From: Sporosarcina jiandibaonis
GTDB taxonomy: Bacteria; Bacillota; Bacilli; Bacillales_A; Planococcaceae
DNA: 64,000 nt
Direction: 5' to 3'
Assembly (NCBI RefSeq): GCF_013184495.1
Contig: NZ_JAAOIY010000007.1
Location: 62,001 to 126,000 of the forward strand
Below, one piece after another: positions 29,837 through 39,627 of this stretch (its first letter is position 1; each line of letters opens with the position of its first letter). The notes beneath the pieces are model-generated. The model was not told the origin of the DNA, ran no database searches, and saw only the letters and a program-made list of their open reading frames with translations. The position numbers and the translations under genes are program-made.

Positions 29837-32800
29837 ATGCATAATAATAACTGGAAAAAAAGGATGAGTTTGATACTCGTCATTGCGCTAGTAGTGAATT
29901 TACTACTACCAGCATTACCGGCGGTCGTGAGCGCTGAGATGACAAAACCGAGCGATTTGATTATTTCTGAATATATCGAAGGAAGCAGCTTTAATAAGGC
30001 AATCGAGCTTTACAATGGCACGGGTCAGGCAATCGATTTAAGCAACTATGCATTAGAACTTTACGCAAATGGCGCAACTTCTGTTACCGCGAAATTAGCA
30101 CTAGAAAGCTCACTTGAGGATGGTGCGACTTATGTCATCCATCATAATCAAGCAAATGATGAAATAAAAAGCAAAGGGAATCTAGCAAACTCGAGCGTCA
30201 TCAATTTTAATGGCGATGACGCGCTAGTTCTTAAGAAATCCAACCAAGTGATTGATTCAATTGGACAAGTTGGCGCTAGGGTTGAAAATTTAAAGGATGT
30301 CACCTTAGTAAGAAACAGCAATATCACAACAGGAGATAAGATTATTAATGATGCATTTGATCCAGCAGTGGAATGGACTGCATTCCCGATTAACGATGCT
30401 TCCAATCTAGGAACACACAAGATGGATGGCGTCACACCTGAAGATCCTGAGGAGGATATTATCACAATTGCAGAGGCACGTGCACAGGCAACTGGCGTGG
30501 TGAAAGTAAAAGGAATTGTCACAGCTAAATTAAAAAACACAATTCATTTTCAGGATGAAACAGCAGCGCTAGCAATCTATCCAAGCTCGCTTAACGTGCA
30601 GCAAGGCGATGAAATTACTGTAACAGGAACGTTAGCAGCACACAACGGCCTTTTACAATTAATAGATGTGACGCTCGAGGGGGATAGGAACCCGGTAGGC
30701 ATGCCAGAAGCTACCATTTTAACAGGGGCACAGCTTAATGAAGAAAATGAATCAAAGTTAGCAACCGTAAGCGGGGTAACGCTTATAGCGGTTCAAGAGG
30801 GTAATGGCTGGGCGAATTATACAGCTACGGACGGAACTGAATTTCTAGTGCGAGATGAAACAGCTACACTCGACCTTTCTTCCGGCACAACCTATGATTC
30901 TATCACAGGTATTGTTCAGGAATTTAACAATGCATATCAAATAATTCCAAGAAACCAAGCGGATATCATTGCTGATGCATCAGCTGTCCAGGCTGTAACT
31001 GCAACACCGGCGTCAGGTACGATTCCAGCGGGAACAGAAGTAACACTTTCTACATTAACTAGCGGTGCAACGATTTATTTTACGCAGAATGGTGATGAAC
31101 CATCGACATGTAGCCAGGAATACAGCGAACCAATTGTCGTTGATTCAGATATGGTAATCAAAGCAATTGCAGTAAAAGATGGTCTAAAGGCTAGTAATAT
31201 TACCGAATTTACCTATACTGTTTTCGACCAAGAAGCAGGTATGCAAATTCATCATATTCAAGGTGAAACGCATGAATCTCCACTAACAGGCACCTTTGTT
31301 AACGACATCCAAGGTGTTGTGACATACATGTACAAAATCGGTACCGGAAACTATTTCCATTTCCAAACACCGGATCATCTAGCAGATAACAATGAGAACA
31401 CTTCTGAAGGGCTGGTCGTTTATACAGGAAACCAGAAAGCAAATGTAAATATAGGTGATTTAGTCAGCGTATCTGGTACTGTTAACGAGTTTCATATCGA
31501 CGGCTACAACGATACAAAACAAGATACCGATTTATCTGTTACACAAATTAATGCAAGAAATGATCGTGGTGGAATCGTTGAAACGGTGAAAAGCAATGTC
31601 GCACTCCCAGCACCGATCTTGATTGATAAGGATAACCTTCCATCTGACGTGATTGACAATGATAGCTTTGAACAATTTGATCCAGAAGAAGATGCAATTG
31701 ATTTTTGGGAAAGCCTAGAGGGTATGCTTGTCGAAGTTGGCACAGTAAAGGCTGTTGCCCCACAAGAACATGGCGATTTAATTACCGTGCTTGAATCTAG
31801 GGAAACCAATACGCTTCACGGCGGTGTTAAATTAACAGAGGAAACGGCAAACCCTGACCGCATCCAGTTCAAATTATATGATAATAACCAAGCAAGAGAT
31901 TTCGAAGTAGCAACAGGGGACACTTTTGAAGGCCCAATCACGGGCGTTGTGAATTATGGCTTCCAAAACTATAAAATTTATGCTGATTTAGCAGATATGC
32001 AAGCTAAATTCGTCAAAGGCGAGGCAACACCAGAAACAACGACAATTGTCAAAGAAGAAGATAAGTTAACGATTGCTTCTTATAACTTGGAGAATTTTTC
32101 GAATAACACCAAGTCAACGTCTGACGATAAAGCAAGAAAATTAGCACGCGCATTCGCGGTGGATATGCAAAATCCTGATATCATTGGCGTGACTGAAGTT
32201 CAAGATAATAATGGACAAGATGCTGGAGATTCTCGGGCAAATGAAAGCTATGAACGATTGATTCAAGCCATTGTCGATGCTGGCGGCGTAAGGTATAAAT
32301 ACGCCAATATTGATCCGGTAAATAATGCGGATGGCGGAGCGCCGAATGCGAATATCCGTGTTGGTTTCTTATACAATCCAGACCGTGTCAGCTTGACGGA
32401 AGGTATACCCGCGGGTGATGCAACAACAGCAGTTGGCTATGAAAACGGGAAATTAACGCATAACCCAGGCCGAATTGATCCGAATCATGCAGCGTTTAAT
32501 AACAGCCGTAAACCATTAGCAGCACAATTTGATTTCCAAGGTGAAAGTGTGATCGTCATCGCTAACCACTGGAATTCGAAATCTGGCGATACACCATTAT
32601 TTGGTTCTACACAACCTCCTGTTTATGGTAGTGAAGTACAACGCAAGCAAATTGCAACGGTTGTGTCTGATTTTATAGCAGATATTAAAACGGAAAATCC
32701 GAATAGCAATATTGTTTCTGTTGGTGATTTCAATGATTTTCAGTTCACCGAAGCATTGAAAATCCATGAAGGCGACCATATGACAAACATGATTAACAAA

Positions 32801-34327
32801 GTCGATGATCAAGATCGTTACACATACCTCTTCCAAGGAAATTCGCAAGTGCTCGATCATATTTTAGTGTCGAACAATTTAGTGGGAGAAACGGAAATTG
32901 ATATTCTTCATATAAATGCAGATTTTACCGATATGGCTGGACGTGCTAGTGATCATGACCCAGTGATGGTGAAAGTGGGCTTAAATGGCGAGGGAGCAGA
33001 GAATCCGGAAGAACCGACGCCAATTAACCCGGAAAAAATATACGATTTCACAAACATCGAAGCACATGAACTGATTCTTCACGATCGGAGCGTCTCCATT
33101 AAGCTTGATGCAAATTCGAAAATTAAAAAAGGAATTACCGTTACCGGCGAATATGCCGAATTCCATGGAAATGGGTTCAAGAAAACCGACGTAACAATCA
33201 ATCCTGAAAAAGCCGGGGCGATATTTGATTTCAAAGGGACAGAAATATCGAAAGTAACAATCGAAGGTAAAAATGTCGCTGAGCTAAGGGGTATAGAAAA
33301 TATAAAAGACATTAAATATAAGAAAGGCGCCGATCCAGACAAAATTAAATTTCCAGATACACCGGAAAATCAAGCGCCAGTAGCGACGAAGTCTTTTGCA
33401 AATCAAAATGTGATTGAAGGGGAAAATATTGAATTAACGCTAACAGATTACTTTACCGATCCAGATGGAGATGTGCTGACATTTTCATCAACAAAAGGAA
33501 CAGTTAATCAGGAGACTGCAAAACTCACCCTTCAACTTGAGTTAGGCAGCCACATTGTCGCGGTTACAGCAACTGATGGAAAAGCGAGTATAACTGAGAC
33601 ATTCGGTGTAACGGTTAAGGAAGCCGAAGTTCCAGAAGATGATTATTATGCAGATGCAATCGGTAAAAAGGGCGATGTATTAAAAGCAGCCTTGCATGAG
33701 ATTATTGATGATCATCATCAGCTATCCTACAGTGAAGTATGGGATGCCTTGAAAATAACGGATGAGGACCCAACCAATCCGGAAAACGTCATTCTCCTTT
33801 ATTCAGGAGACTCACGTTCGAAAAATCTTAATGGTGGCGCGATTGGCGACTGGAATCGTGAACATACTTGGGCAAAATCGCATGGTGATTTTGGGACAAG
33901 TAAAGGGCCGGGTACCGATATTCACCACCTCCGTCCGAGCGATGTCCAAGTCAATAGCGCAAGAGGAAACCTTGATTTTGACAATGGAGGAACTGCCAAC
34001 GTAAAAAATTGCGCAGAATGTAAACGTGACGGCGATTCTTGGGAGCCGCCCAATGATGTTAAAGGTGACGTTGCAAGAATGCTGTTTTACATGGCTGTCC
34101 GCTATGAAGCGGGCGACAAGGTTGACTTAGAGCTGAATGAGCAAGTCAACAATGGCAGCAATCCATATCACGGAAAGCTATCCATTTTACTCGAATGGCA
34201 TGAACAGGACCCTGTCAGTGAATGGGAAATGAATCGTAACGAAAAAATCGAGGAAATCCAAGGCAATCGCAATCCATTTATCGATTATCCAGAATGGGCA
34301 AATGATATTTGGGACGAGGGAGCTTAA
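29837..34327 (+). CDS. Giant secreted multidomain nuclease (YhcR-like plus endonuclease I)
   Basis: The 1496-residue protein has a signal peptide (cleavage VSA-E, residue 33), a lamin-tail domain (about 36-145), OB-fold segments (about 205-380), a chitobiase C-terminal-like domain (about 385-465), further OB-like sequence, an endonuclease/exonuclease/phosphatase domain (about 744-1050, starting TIASYNLENF, with VGDFNDF and SDHDPV), the module shared with the nucleotidase (1067-1173), a cadherin/Ig-like domain (about 1177-1265, with DPDGD) and an endonuclease I domain (about 1267-1496, with WNREHTWAKSHG and DIHHLRPSD) like Bacillus Bsn. Two unrelated nuclease domains in one polypeptide are unusual. 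No cell-wall anchor is seen. The AAAGGAGAG ribosome binding site is clear. Confidence 0.9.
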   Translation: MHNNNWKKRMSLILVIALVVNLLLPALPAVVSAEMTKPSDLIISEYIEGSSFNKAIELYNGTGQAIDLSNYALELYANGATSVTAKLALESSLEDGATYVIHHNQANDEIKSKGNLANSSVINFNGDDALVLKKSNQVIDSIGQVGARVENLKDVTLVRNSNITTGDKIINDAFDPAVEWTAFPINDASNLGTHKMDGVTPEDPEEDIITIAEARAQATGVVKVKGIVTAKLKNTIHFQDETAALAIYPSSLNVQQGDEITVTGTLAAHNGLLQLIDVTLEGDRNPVGMPEATILTGAQLNEENESKLATVSGVTLIAVQEGNGWANYTATDGTEFLVRDETATLDLSSGTTYDSITGIVQEFNNAYQIIPRNQADIIADASAVQAVTATPASGTIPAGTEVTLSTLTSGATIYFTQNGDEPSTCSQEYSEPIVVDSDMVIKAIAVKDGLKASNITEFTYTVFDQEAGMQIHHIQGETHESPLTGTFVNDIQGVVTYMYKIGTGNYFHFQTPDHLADNNENTSEGLVVYTGNQKANVNIGDLVSVSGTVNEFHIDGYNDTKQDTDLSVTQINARNDRGGIVETVKSNVALPAPILIDKDNLPSDVIDNDSFEQFDPEEDAIDFWESLEGMLVEVGTVKAVAPQEHGDLITVLESRETNTLHGGVKLTEETANPDRIQFKLYDNNQARDFEVATGDTFEGPITGVVNYGFQNYKIYADLADMQAKFVKGEATPETTTIVKEEDKLTIASYNLENFSNNTKSTSDDKARKLARAFAVDMQNPDIIGVTEVQDNNGQDAGDSRANESYERLIQAIVDAGGVRYKYANIDPVNNADGGAPNANIRVGFLYNPDRVSLTEGIPAGDATTAVGYENGKLTHNPGRIDPNHAAFNNSRKPLAAQFDFQGESVIVIANHWNSKSGDTPLFGSTQPPVYGSEVQRKQIATVVSDFIADIKTENPNSNIVSVGDFNDFQFTEALKIHEGDHMTNMINKVDDQDRYTYLFQGNSQVLDHILVSNNLVGETEIDILHINADFTDMAGRASDHDPVMVKVGLNGEGAENPEEPTPINPEKIYDFTNIEAHELILHDRSVSIKLDANSKIKKGITVTGEYAEFHGNGFKKTDVTINPEKAGAIFDFKGTEISKVTIEGKNVAELRGIENIKDIKYKKGADPDKIKFPDTPENQAPVATKSFANQNVIEGENIELTLTDYFTDPDGDVLTFSSTKGTVNQETAKLTLQLELGSHIVAVTATDGKASITETFGVTVKEAEVPEDDYYADAIGKKGDVLKAALHEIIDDHHQLSYSEVWDALKITDEDPTNPENVILLYSGDSRSKNLNGGAIGDWNREHTWAKSHGDFGTSKGPGTDIHHLRPSDVQVNSARGNLDFDNGGTANVKNCAECKRDGDSWEPPNDVKGDVARMLFYMAVRYEAGDKVDLELNEQVNNGSNPYHGKLSILLEWHEQDPVSEWEMNRNEKIEEIQGNRNPFIDYPEWANDIWDEGA

Positions 34328-34344
34328 GGTAATAAACTCTGAGG

Positions 34345-34382
34345 AAAAGCGCAGTTTTATGTAATGGAGACTGCGCTTTTTT
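34345..34382 (+). terminator. Terminator after the nuclease gene
   Basis: An 11-bp perfect stem (34345-34355 with 34370-34380) with a 14-nt loop ends in six T residues. Confidence 0.88.
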
Positions 34383-34471
34383 CAATAACACTACCTTGGC
34401 GTAATACAGCAAATGTTGTTTTAGGGGGAAATTGTTTATTTGACAATCGTGAATGGAACGAACTCTTAATC

Positions 34472-35674
34472 TCATTCCATATTATTAACAACTTTACTCC
34501 TTTGCTCTTTCGCTAGAATTACAATAACCGTTATTATTCCAACTAGTATAAACACAGCCCATGGAATCATTTTATTAACTGTGCCTCCGAGATCATAGAG
34601 CACTCCACCCAATAAACTTCCTGCTAGTCCACCTATTGCTAGTGCCAAGCCGTTAAAACCAAAATATGATGCGGTAAGTGATATTGAAGCTACTTCGGAA
34701 ATTTCTTTGCTAATCATAGGCTGGAGAAACATTTGACCGAAAGCAAATATGATAACACCAAGGTAAATACCAATAACATTTGGTGTTATTCCAATAAAGA
34801 ATAACCCTAGTGTAAGAAGGAAACAACCTAAGGCAATTAGAAATAGAGATGAGAAGCGATTGGTTAAAAAGCTGATTAGTGGAACCTGTAAGAATACAAT
34901 GACTAACGCACCTGAACTATAAATATAGCCAATATTATTATCTATTCCAAGCCAGTCCATTTTTATTGGAACTGCAATGTACAATTGTGAAAAAAGGAAC
35001 CAAACAAAAATCATTAAGATTGTAAACGTCATAAATCTTTGATTTGTTACGATTTCTTGTAAATCTTCCAAAACTGTTGGATGAGTACTATCTGGCTTAG
35101 GCTTTGAGGAGGGTAATCCAATGATACTTACAATGAGGACAAGAATAAACATAATGCCAGAAACCAAGCAAACGATTTGAAAGTCTATTTTTAACAAAAA
35201 TGCACCAACTACTGGACCAACAATAAAACCTACATTACTTAGCATATCCCTAGTGGAATAAATAATAGAGCGATTTTTTGGCGTTGAAAGTACTGTATAG
35301 AGCCCATAGCTAGATGGATGAAAGAATGCGCCACCAAGTCCGGAAAGGATAGCAGCAAGTAAAAGACCTGGGAAGCTGTCGACTAGACCAAACATGATAA
35401 AGCCAATAGAACGGATGAAAACACCAATACAAATTAATAGTTTATAGCCAACCCGATCGGAAATCATGCCGCCCCACAGTTGAAATGCTTGCTGAAAAAA
35501 GCTGCGAACCCCAATGATAAGTCCTACCATTGTTGCAGAAAGGACAAGGTTCTCCAATAAGTAAACAGCCAGGAGTGGAATAATCATGTAAAACCCAAGT
35601 GCCATCATTAGCGTATTTATAAGTAATATCCATAACGCGGCTGGAAAATCTTTATAATTTTGTAGCAATTTCAT
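34472..35674 (-). CDS. MFS transporter
   Basis: The 400-residue protein has twelve predicted membrane helices and the major facilitator loop 2-3 motif GGMISDRVGYK, with a motif-C-like GFIVGPVVGAFLL in helix 5 that is frequent in exporters of the drug/H+ antiporter group. It is the last gene of the minus-strand cluster but is separated from the SDR gene by 240 bp of structured sequence, so a role in uronate uptake is possible yet unproven. ATG 35674 follows GAGGGC by about 7 nt; the in-frame upstream ATG overlaps that ribosome binding site. Confidence 0.85.
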   Translation of the reverse strand: MKLLQNYKDFPAALWILLINTLMMALGFYMIIPLLAVYLLENLVLSATMVGLIIGVRSFFQQAFQLWGGMISDRVGYKLLICIGVFIRSIGFIMFGLVDSFPGLLLAAILSGLGGAFFHPSSYGLYTVLSTPKNRSIIYSTRDMLSNVGFIVGPVVGAFLLKIDFQIVCLVSGIMFILVLIVSIIGLPSSKPKPDSTHPTVLEDLQEIVTNQRFMTFTILMIFVWFLFSQLYIAVPIKMDWLGIDNNIGYIYSSGALVIVFLQVPLISFLTNRFSSLFLIALGCFLLTLGLFFIGITPNVIGIYLGVIIFAFGQMFLQPMISKEISEVASISLTASYFGFNGLALAIGGLAGSLLGGVLYDLGGTVNKMIPWAVFILVGIITVIVILAKEQRSKVVNNME

Positions 35675-35689
35675 ATTTTGCCCTCGCAT

Positions 35690-35914
35690 TTACAATATTT
35701 ATTCCGCATTAACAGGCTTTTGATCCTAAACGAGAAGACTTCGAAGGAAACTAACCGAAGAATTGTAGGTGGGGGATCAATTGAAATTCAAGTTCCGTTA
35801 AGAATTAAAGCTAAGGTCGCCAAGTCCTGTGGCAACGGATTTGTAACCCAAATACTGTTGGCTCTAACTAACCGTCAGGCGGGGAATTATCCCCGCTGAT
35901 GGAAGTTTCCTCTA
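35690..35914. other. Structured intergenic segment with GC-rich hairpin, possible insertion-element remnant
   Basis: The 225 bp between the SDR and MFS genes contain a hairpin with perfect GCGGGGA/TCCCCGC arms (about 35879-35896, loop ATTA) extended by imperfect pairing. It is preceded by GTGGCAACGG and TGTTGGC stretches that also have nearby partial complements (GCCAAGTCC). A 73-codon plus-strand frame (35678-35899) covers it but has no ribosome binding site or recognisable motif. The pattern recalls the right end of IS200/IS605-type elements, but this is a visual guess. Confidence 0.3.
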
Positions 35915-36676
35915 TTACCTCATGAACATACCGCCATTTATTTCAATCGTTTCACCTGTAATAAAGTTGCCTAAATCAGAAACTAGGTATAGCACTGCCC
36001 CAGCCACATCCGCAGATTCTCCTCCACGACCGATTGGAATTGATTTCACTGAGTTTTCTCTTGCTTCTGGAGTTGAGAATGTTAGATGGAAAGGCGTATT
36101 ATCAATAAAGCCCGGTGATACGGCGTTTACATTGATTGCGTATCCAGCTAACTCCTTTGCTAAAGCCTTAGAAAATGTCATTACCGCTCCCTTTGAAGCT
36201 GCATAAGCAGACGCACCAGGTCCACCGCCATTATGAGCAGCTAAGGATGACATGTTTACGATCCTTCCACCCGCTTCTTTCATTAAAGGAAGTGCATACT
36301 TTGTAACTAAGAAAGTACTAGTCACATTGACGTCCATTACTTTATGCCATAGCTCCGAACTCATTTCCTCTATCGTAGCCCGCTGTACTAAATGCCCCGC
36401 GTTATTTACTAAAATATCTATTTTATCATCAAAAAAGCTTGCTGCCTCAGCCAGTAATCCTTTTACTTGTTCTTCTTCTAGTACGTCTGCTTGGATGGCA
36501 ATCGCATTTCTTCCCAAATCCTTTATTTGCTCAACAACCTCGTCTGCTCCATTTTTGTTTTGACCATAATGAACGATTACATCGGCTCCTGCTTCTGCTA
36601 ACGCTAACGCAATCCCTCTACCGATTCCAGTTCCTCCACCAGTGACAAGTGCCTTTTTTGAATTTAAATTTATCAT
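35915..36676 (-). CDS. SDR oxidoreductase, candidate 4-deoxy-5-keto-uronate (DEH) reductase
   Basis: The 253-residue classical SDR has the cofactor motif GGGTGIGRGIA, NNAG, the catalytic Ser in NMSSLA, Tyr-x-x-x-Lys in YAASKGA, and the end GETIEINGGMFM, most like FabG/KduD-type enzymes. In uronate pathways such enzymes reduce the linear keto-deoxyuronate made by KdgF to 2-keto-3-deoxygluconate. The role is inferred from its position 21 bp after yesL and close to kdgF. The GGGAGG is 9 nt from ATG 36676; the ATG at 36685 is too close. Other keto sugar substrates remain possible. Confidence 0.8.
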   Translation of the reverse strand: MINLNSKKALVTGGGTGIGRGIALALAEAGADVIVHYGQNKNGADEVVEQIKDLGRNAIAIQADVLEEEQVKGLLAEAASFFDDKIDILVNNAGHLVQRATIEEMSSELWHKVMDVNVTSTFLVTKYALPLMKEAGGRIVNMSSLAAHNGGGPGASAYAASKGAVMTFSKALAKELAGYAINVNAVSPGFIDNTPFHLTFSTPEARENSVKSIPIGRGGESADVAGAVLYLVSDLGNFITGETIEINGGMFMR

Positions 36677-36697
36677 TCTATCCATCCTCCCATTATT

Positions 36698-37309
36698 TTA
36701 TAAGTTTCTTATATATCCAGTTGCTTCCACCTTTAGAAATGCGTTTTGGGAACACTTCATATATAGAAATGCTGCTAAGCTTATCCCGCAAAGTAAAAAT
36801 AAAATTGGGATATATGTAGCAATGAAATAAACTAAAATCGTACTTAATGTTAGCCCGATTGAAATGTGTGGCATTGTAATGGCAATCATTACTGATAAGC
36901 GCACTCGATTCGAACTAGTCATCTCATAATGAACATTCAGCGGCATAAGAATCATGGTTGCTAATAAATAGATTAATAGAACACTTATCAAAATAACCCC
37001 AATAATAAAGCTGAATGTATTTTGATAGCTAAACAAGATACGAATGTCATAGTAGAGAAATAGCCCAAGTAATATCCAAAACAAGCCTGTCAATTGGCTT
37101 TTAAAAAACATGGTTCTATAGGTATTCCAAAAAGTCTTGAAGATGTTAACATCTTCACCCTGTAAGCGCTTTCTAAATACAGCAAACATAGCTAAGGTTG
37201 AAGGGATGATACCAAATAGACCTAAGCCAATCACAGTACCAACGAGCCAGAACATTTGTATAACGAAAAGTAGGTAGACCCATTCACTAATGACTGAAAA
37301 ACGTCCCAT
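36698..37309 (-). CDS. yesL: YesL family (DUF624) membrane protein
   Basis: The 203-residue protein has about five hydrophobic segments. An N-terminal stretch LFGIIPSTLAMFAVFRKRLQGE and the FWNTYRTMFFKSQLTGLFW helix match the DUF624/YesL family, which is encoded in many Gram-positive carbohydrate clusters next to YesM/YesN systems and LplB/C permeases; its function is not known. TTGGAG 6 nt before ATG 37309 sets the start. It lies 24 bp after the kdgF stop and 21 bp before the SDR start, consistent with one operon. Confidence 0.82.
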   Translation of the reverse strand: MGRFSVISEWVYLLFVIQMFWLVGTVIGLGLFGIIPSTLAMFAVFRKRLQGEDVNIFKTFWNTYRTMFFKSQLTGLFWILLGLFLYYDIRILFSYQNTFSFIIGVILISVLLIYLLATMILMPLNVHYEMTSSNRVRLSVMIAITMPHISIGLTLSTILVYFIATYIPILFLLCGISLAAFLYMKCSQNAFLKVEATGYIRNL

Positions 37310-37333
37310 TATCTGCTCCAATTAATCCACTCC

Positions 37334-37645
37334 CTACAAACCTAGGAGATCCTTGCGAAGGGGTGTGAATGTATCAATTAGGATTCCTTTTTCTAAAGCT
37401 ATTACTCCATGCTTCTTGTTACTTGGGATAACTAATGTCTCACCAGCAGTTAAAATCTGATCCTCTCCATCAATCGTGAAGTGAAATTTACCTTGTAGAC
37501 AGTACGTTAATTGTTCGTTTGAATGACTATGCTCGAACCCTTCAGCCCCTTTCTCAAAGTGAACTTCCATCATCATTACACTTTTTCCAGGTGGAAATAT
37601 CTTTCTTACTACCCCTGGTTCTGCGTTCTCCCATTTACCAATCAT
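37334..37645 (-). CDS. kdgF: KdgF-like cupin, unsaturated uronate linearisation
   Basis: The 103-residue protein is a single cupin domain. HSHSNEQLTYCLQGKF with the metal ligands His-x-His...Glu/Gln and PSNKKHGVIALE with the third histidine, then a C-terminal DTFTPLRKDLLG, match KdgF, which converts 4,5-unsaturated monouronates from pectin or alginate to the linear 5-keto-4-deoxyuronate. Length is standard. AAAGGAGAAC precedes ATG 37645. It is probably the first gene of the kdgF-yesL-SDR transcript, and its presence implies that the locus handles lyase-derived unsaturated uronates. Confidence 0.8.
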   Translation of the reverse strand: MIGKWENAEPGVVRKIFPPGKSVMMMEVHFEKGAEGFEHSHSNEQLTYCLQGKFHFTIDGEDQILTAGETLVIPSNKKHGVIALEKGILIDTFTPLRKDLLGL

Positions 37646-37817
37646 ATTCGTTCTCCTTTCAGGATTGAAGATGATGTTCAAGTCAATCTTAGCAAAGAAT
37701 GTATCATAATTGCTTCGTTTATTTTTGTATTGTTATCGTTTTTTTTTAGTAGGTTAAAAAATATAATCACCAAAAACAGACTTTGGATTCGAACTAGGGC
37801 TTTGTTAATCCATATTC

Positions 37818-39623
37818 TTAAACACTTATCGCCCTTAAAGAATCATATTCTATTATTGGGATTTCCATCTCGACAATAGTTCCACCCCCTGGTTGAGATG
37901 TTAGCTTTAATCCATACTCTTCACCGAAAATAAGCTGAATTCTCCTACTTACATTACTTAGACCTATTCCCATATTTCCACGGACTTCATTTTTATCTAG
38001 CATAGCTTGAATTTCAATCAGTCGTTCAGCGGAGATGCCGCTTCCATTATCAATAACTTGAATAACTAGAAGACCATTTCTCTTTACAGCCCGAATTGTA
38101 ATGCTTCCTTCATAACGAAGCTTTCGTAAACCGTGCTGTATTGCATTCTCAACAATTGGTTGTAAGGATAGCTTTACCACTTCTGCATCGAGCGCGTCAG
38201 GAGCAATATCATAGATGACATGTAATTTTTTTTGAAAGCGATGCTCCATGACAATCATGAAATTTTTCACATGATCAATTTCGCTATGTACTGTCACAAC
38301 TTCTAAATTACGCAAGGAATAACGAAACATTTTCGACAATGCTGAAGCCATATCGGATATTTCTTCCGCATCGTTTATTACTGCATAAGAACTTATTGTT
38401 TCCAAAGTATTATGTAAAAAATGCGGGTTAATCTGTAATTGCAATGCTTGAAGCTCAACATTCTTTTTCTCCAGTAGAACAGCTTTATTTTTTAGCTCAG
38501 ATTCATATAAATTATCAATGAGATTTGATAACTCGTTCACCATTTTGTTATAGCTCGAGACGACACTACTTATCTCATCCGTCCCTTTTAAAGGTTTAAT
38601 CTTTTCCCATTCTCCTACCTCGAGTTTTTTCATTCCCTGCTGTACCTTTCGTAATGGAGAAACAATATTTTTTGCAAATACTATGGAGATTAGAAGCGCA
38701 ATGAACAGTGAAGTCATAAAGGAAATAATTGCTGTATTTCGAATGCCTGAGATAGGCTCATAAATTACCTCTGTCGGTTGCATTGCTACTAAGGTCCATT
38801 CTGTTTCAGGGGACTGGTTAAAATAAAATCCCATCTCTTCTCCCTCCCATTCATCCCTAATAGAATTCGCTGTTGCATCTTTAAATTTTGAATGGAAGTC
38901 TTCTCCTATATATTTGCCTAACCAATCCTCATCTGGATGATAGACAATCCTTCCGTCTTTATCGAAAATCCATAATGAGGTGCCATTTTTAAATTGAGCG
39001 ATATTCCAAAGCTTCTCTAGTGAGGTGGCATCAATCTCAATTCCTAAAATCCCTTTAGGTACAAAAGATAGATTACCTCTAACTCTACGCGCTATACTTA
39101 TAACATTTTCATTATTGTAAGTGCTTTCAATAGAAAGCACGCTTATTTTTCCTTTATCTGGTGTGTTTCGAATTATTTCATTGTAAAATTTTTTTGAGGC
39201 GAGTGGATCTTCTCCTCTAATGTAATTATCACTTGATAAAACGTATTGTCCCGTTTCTGCTAATAAATAGATAAGATTAATATGTTGGTTTTTTAGCATT
39301 ATTTGATGCATTTCTTTTTTTATTTCCTTTGAATAGTAGTACTTATCAAATCTATTATCTCCTGATAAATCGAGAAATACTTTAACCTCTTTGTTCATGA
39401 GTAAAGGTAGTGTAGCAAGCTCCATACTCTGAATGAAAACGTCTGTCTGATAACTGGCATTTTCTACAATGTACTCTAAATTTACTCTGGATTGTTCTTT
39501 AATTTCATTTGCAGTATGGTTATAAATGACCCAAGTAATCAATGTAATTGCTACCAGAATAACGATAGAGAAATAGAGTAAGAGTCTCTGTTGAATATTC
39601 AATCGATAGATCAATCGATACAT
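37818..39623 (-). CDS. Sensor histidine kinase, YesM/LytS type
   Basis: The 601-residue kinase has a membrane helix near residues 15-35, an extracellular dCache-like sensor domain (about 36-285), a second membrane helix (about 290-315), a HAMP domain (about 320-370), then the His-kinase domain with INPHFLHNTLE (phospho-acceptor His) and an ATPase domain with VENAIQHGLR and GIGLSNVSRR. This architecture is typical of YesM-like sensors of carbohydrate-derived signals. It begins 4 bp after its response regulator ends; the ribosome binding site lies in the regulator's last codons. Its ligand is probably an oligosaccharide of the locus. Confidence 0.92.
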   Translation of the reverse strand: MYRLIYRLNIQQRLLLYFSIVILVAITLITWVIYNHTANEIKEQSRVNLEYIVENASYQTDVFIQSMELATLPLLMNKEVKVFLDLSGDNRFDKYYYSKEIKKEMHQIMLKNQHINLIYLLAETGQYVLSSDNYIRGEDPLASKKFYNEIIRNTPDKGKISVLSIESTYNNENVISIARRVRGNLSFVPKGILGIEIDATSLEKLWNIAQFKNGTSLWIFDKDGRIVYHPDEDWLGKYIGEDFHSKFKDATANSIRDEWEGEEMGFYFNQSPETEWTLVAMQPTEVIYEPISGIRNTAIISFMTSLFIALLISIVFAKNIVSPLRKVQQGMKKLEVGEWEKIKPLKGTDEISSVVSSYNKMVNELSNLIDNLYESELKNKAVLLEKKNVELQALQLQINPHFLHNTLETISSYAVINDAEEISDMASALSKMFRYSLRNLEVVTVHSEIDHVKNFMIVMEHRFQKKLHVIYDIAPDALDAEVVKLSLQPIVENAIQHGLRKLRYEGSITIRAVKRNGLLVIQVIDNGSGISAERLIEIQAMLDKNEVRGNMGIGLSNVSRRIQLIFGEEYGLKLTSQPGGGTIVEMEIPIIEYDSLRAISV

Positions 39624-39627
39624 AAAA

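Noticed and set aside
34472-35674. MFS protein as a dedicated uronate importer
   Set aside because: Its motifs look more like drug exporters and a 240-bp structured gap separates it from the SDR, so no substrate is claimed.
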